From DATNBT01 sp964579765 (GTDB taxonomy: Bacteria > Acidobacteriota > Vicinamibacteria > Vicinamibacterales > CAVVIG01), in contig CAZOIK010000298.1 of the NCBI GenBank assembly GCA_964579765.1, positions 1 to 16,632 of the forward strand: a DNA stretch of 16,632 nucleotides, written 5' to 3'. This document shows, in pieces, positions 15,103-16,632 of the stretch. Numbering within the stretch: position 1 is the first letter of the stretch; every line of letters begins with the position of its first letter. Below the pieces are notes generated by a model. It saw only the letters and a list, made by a program, of their open reading frames with translations, did not search any database and was not told the origin of the DNA. The position numbers were made by a program, and so were the translations under genes.

Positions 15103-16608
15103 GTGCCCACTCTGCGCCAACTCTTCAGGATCAAGAGCCTCGATGCGCTTCTCTCCGACGGCGCGGCGCCCGATCACCAGCTGAAGCGATCGCTCGGCGC
15201 CTTCGACGTCGTCATGCTCGGGATCGGCGCGATCGTCGGCGCCGGCATCTTCGCCACCATCGGCACGGCCGCCGCCGGCGATGCGACGCGCCCCGGCGCG
15301 GGGCCGGCGCTGATCCTGTCGTTCGTCGTGACGGGCGTCGCGTGCGGCTTCGCCGCCCTCTGCTACGCGGAATTCGCGGCGATGGTGCCGATTTCGGGCA
15401 GCGCCTACACGTATGCGTACGCGACGCTCGGCGAGCTCGTCGCCTGGATCATCGGCTGGGATCTGATCATCGAGTACGCCGTCGGCAACGTCGCCGTCGC
15501 GATCAGCTGGGGCAACTACTTCAAGACGTTCGTCTCGGGCTTCGGCATCGCCATCCCCGACTGGCTGTCCACCGACTACCGAACGGCCGCGCACATTCCC
15601 GGCCTCTTCGCTTCCGCGCCGCACGTCTTTGGCGTGCCGATCGTCTTCAACATCCTCGCCTTCGGCATCGTCGCGCTCATCACGATCGTGCTGGTCGTCG
15701 GCATCCGTGAGAGCGCGTCGCTCAACACCGGCATGGTGATCCTGAAGCTGATCGTGCTCGGCTTCTTCGTGCTGATCGGCTGGAAATACACGAGGACGGC
15801 GAACTGGCACCCGTTCGCGCCGAACGGCTGGGCGGGCGTTCAGGCGGGCGCCGCCATCGTGTTCTTCGCGTACATCGGGTTCGACGCGGTGTCTACGGTC
15901 GCGGAGGAAGTCAGGAACCCGGCGCGCGATCTGCCGATCGGCATCATCGGCTCGCTGATCGTCTGCACCCTTATCTACATCATCGTCGCCGCGGTGTTCA
16001 CGGGCATCATTCCGTACGACGTGCTCGTGAAGAAGCTCGCCACCGAACAGGCCGAGCCGCTGACGATGGCGCTGCAGTACGCGAACATCGAGCGGCTGAA
16101 GAACCTGTCGATCGGACTGGTGGCGTTCGGATCGGTCGTCGCGCACACGGCGGTCCTTCTGGTGTTCCAGCTCGGACAGCCCAGGATTTTCTTCTCGATG
16201 GCGCGCGACGGACTGCTGCCCGAGCGGTTCGCGCACGTGCACCCGCGTTTCAGGACGCCGCACGTGACGACGATCCTGACCGGCGTCGCGGTCGGCGTGT
16301 GTGCGATGTTCACGAGCATCGACGAGATGGTCGATTTGACGAACATCGGCACGCTGTTCGCCTTCATCCTCGTCTGCCTCGGCATTCTGATTCTGCGAAA
16401 ACGCGAGCCGCATCGCCCGCGCGCGTTCCGCACGCCGTGGGTGCCGGTCATCCCGATGCTCGGCGTCCTGTCGTGCGCGTATCTGATGCTCGGCCTGCCG
16501 TGGGTGACGTGGGTGCGGTTTGCCCTCTGGCTGGTCCTCGGCATCACGATCTACCTGTCGTACGGCTTCAAGCGCAGCGGCCTCGCGCACGCGCGGCGCT
16601 CGGCCTAG
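15103..16608 (+). CDS. APC-superfamily amino acid permease (CAT-like)
   Basis: An inner-membrane secondary transporter of 501 residues with about 12 predicted membrane helices. A cytoplasmic N-terminus ending DHQLKRSLGAFD precedes the first helix, which carries the GIGAIVGAGIF signature (40-50) that binds the substrate backbone. ISGSAYTYAYATLGELVAWIIGWDLIIEY and AYIGFDAVSTVAEEVRNPARDLPIGI are typical of the CAT/YfnA branch, which often moves cationic or other amino acids; the exact substrate cannot be read from sequence. The start is GTG at 15103 with no clear Shine-Dalgarno, and no ATG lies between it and the conserved region. It is divergent from uvrA. The Arg-rich end (RAFRTPWVPVIPMLGVLSCAYLM) before the last helices is also characteristic. 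Confidence 0.94.
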   Translation: MPTLRQLFRIKSLDALLSDGAAPDHQLKRSLGAFDVVMLGIGAIVGAGIFATIGTAAAGDATRPGAGPALILSFVVTGVACGFAALCYAEFAAMVPISGSAYTYAYATLGELVAWIIGWDLIIEYAVGNVAVAISWGNYFKTFVSGFGIAIPDWLSTDYRTAAHIPGLFASAPHVFGVPIVFNILAFGIVALITIVLVVGIRESASLNTGMVILKLIVLGFFVLIGWKYTRTANWHPFAPNGWAGVQAGAAIVFFAYIGFDAVSTVAEEVRNPARDLPIGIIGSLIVCTLIYIIVAAVFTGIIPYDVLVKKLATEQAEPLTMALQYANIERLKNLSIGLVAFGSVVAHTAVLLVFQLGQPRIFFSMARDGLLPERFAHVHPRFRTPHVTTILTGVAVGVCAMFTSIDEMVDLTNIGTLFAFILVCLGILILRKREPHRPRAFRTPWVPVIPMLGVLSCAYLMLGLPWVTWVRFALWLVLGITIYLSYGFKRSGLAHARRSA

Positions 16609-16632
16609 ATCGCGACATGGCACGCGCCGGCC
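16609..16632 (+). other. Right edge, possible start of a next gene
   Basis: An ATG at 16617-16619 opens a frame (Met-Ala-Arg-Ala-Gly) that runs to the window end. Eight bases separate it from the permease stop and no Shine-Dalgarno is seen, so this is only a possibility. Confidence 0.15.

Overview
The window looks like ordinary chromosomal sequence from a GC-rich, Gram-negative bacterium. LpxC implies lipid A and an outer membrane, and there are exported TPR and lipoprotein genes. Gene order, the ECF-sigma/STAS pairing, four GTG starts and the dispersed short palindromes fit Acidobacteriota, perhaps class Vicinamibacteria. That placement is an inference from overall appearance and was not tested by a search. 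I see no phage, insertion sequence, CRISPR array, tRNA or rRNA. The longest gene-free stretch is about 215 bases (upstream of lpxC).

Left block (1-3515): dprA and topA form a leftward pair, and topA runs off the left edge. A divergent intergenic region separates them from a rightward pair encoding a periplasmic TPR protein and a predicted lipoprotein. The region before the TPR gene carries an almost perfect sigma-54 (-24/-12) promoter, palindromes and a competing sigma-70 -10 box.

Central block (3616-8005): this is the widely conserved rplU-rpmA-obgE-nadD-rsfS ribosome and NAD cluster. It continues into a small sigma-54-activator-like AAA+ protein with a changed Walker B motif, and then into comF. 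Many genes overlap or abut, which suggests one long operon. tmk and lysA follow on the opposite strand, and the 3' end of tmk overlaps that of comF.

Right block (9823-16608): an ECF sigma factor, a STAS-domain anti-sigma-antagonist-like protein and an 89-residue unrecognised helical protein form a tight rightward operon. Leftward lpxC and uvrA follow, separated by a relatively AT-richer region with several operator-like palindromes. A rightward APC-family amino acid permease closes the window.

The most unusual items are the ECF-sigma/STAS/small-protein operon, the altered bEBP-like regulator beside rsfS, the sigma-54 promoter in front of the TPR/lipoprotein pair, the palindromes around the lpxC promoter, and a dispersed-repeat-like hairpin that has become the N-terminal coding sequence of rsfS. 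None amounts to a clear new defence or mobile system; the regulatory operon is the best candidate for something undescribed.
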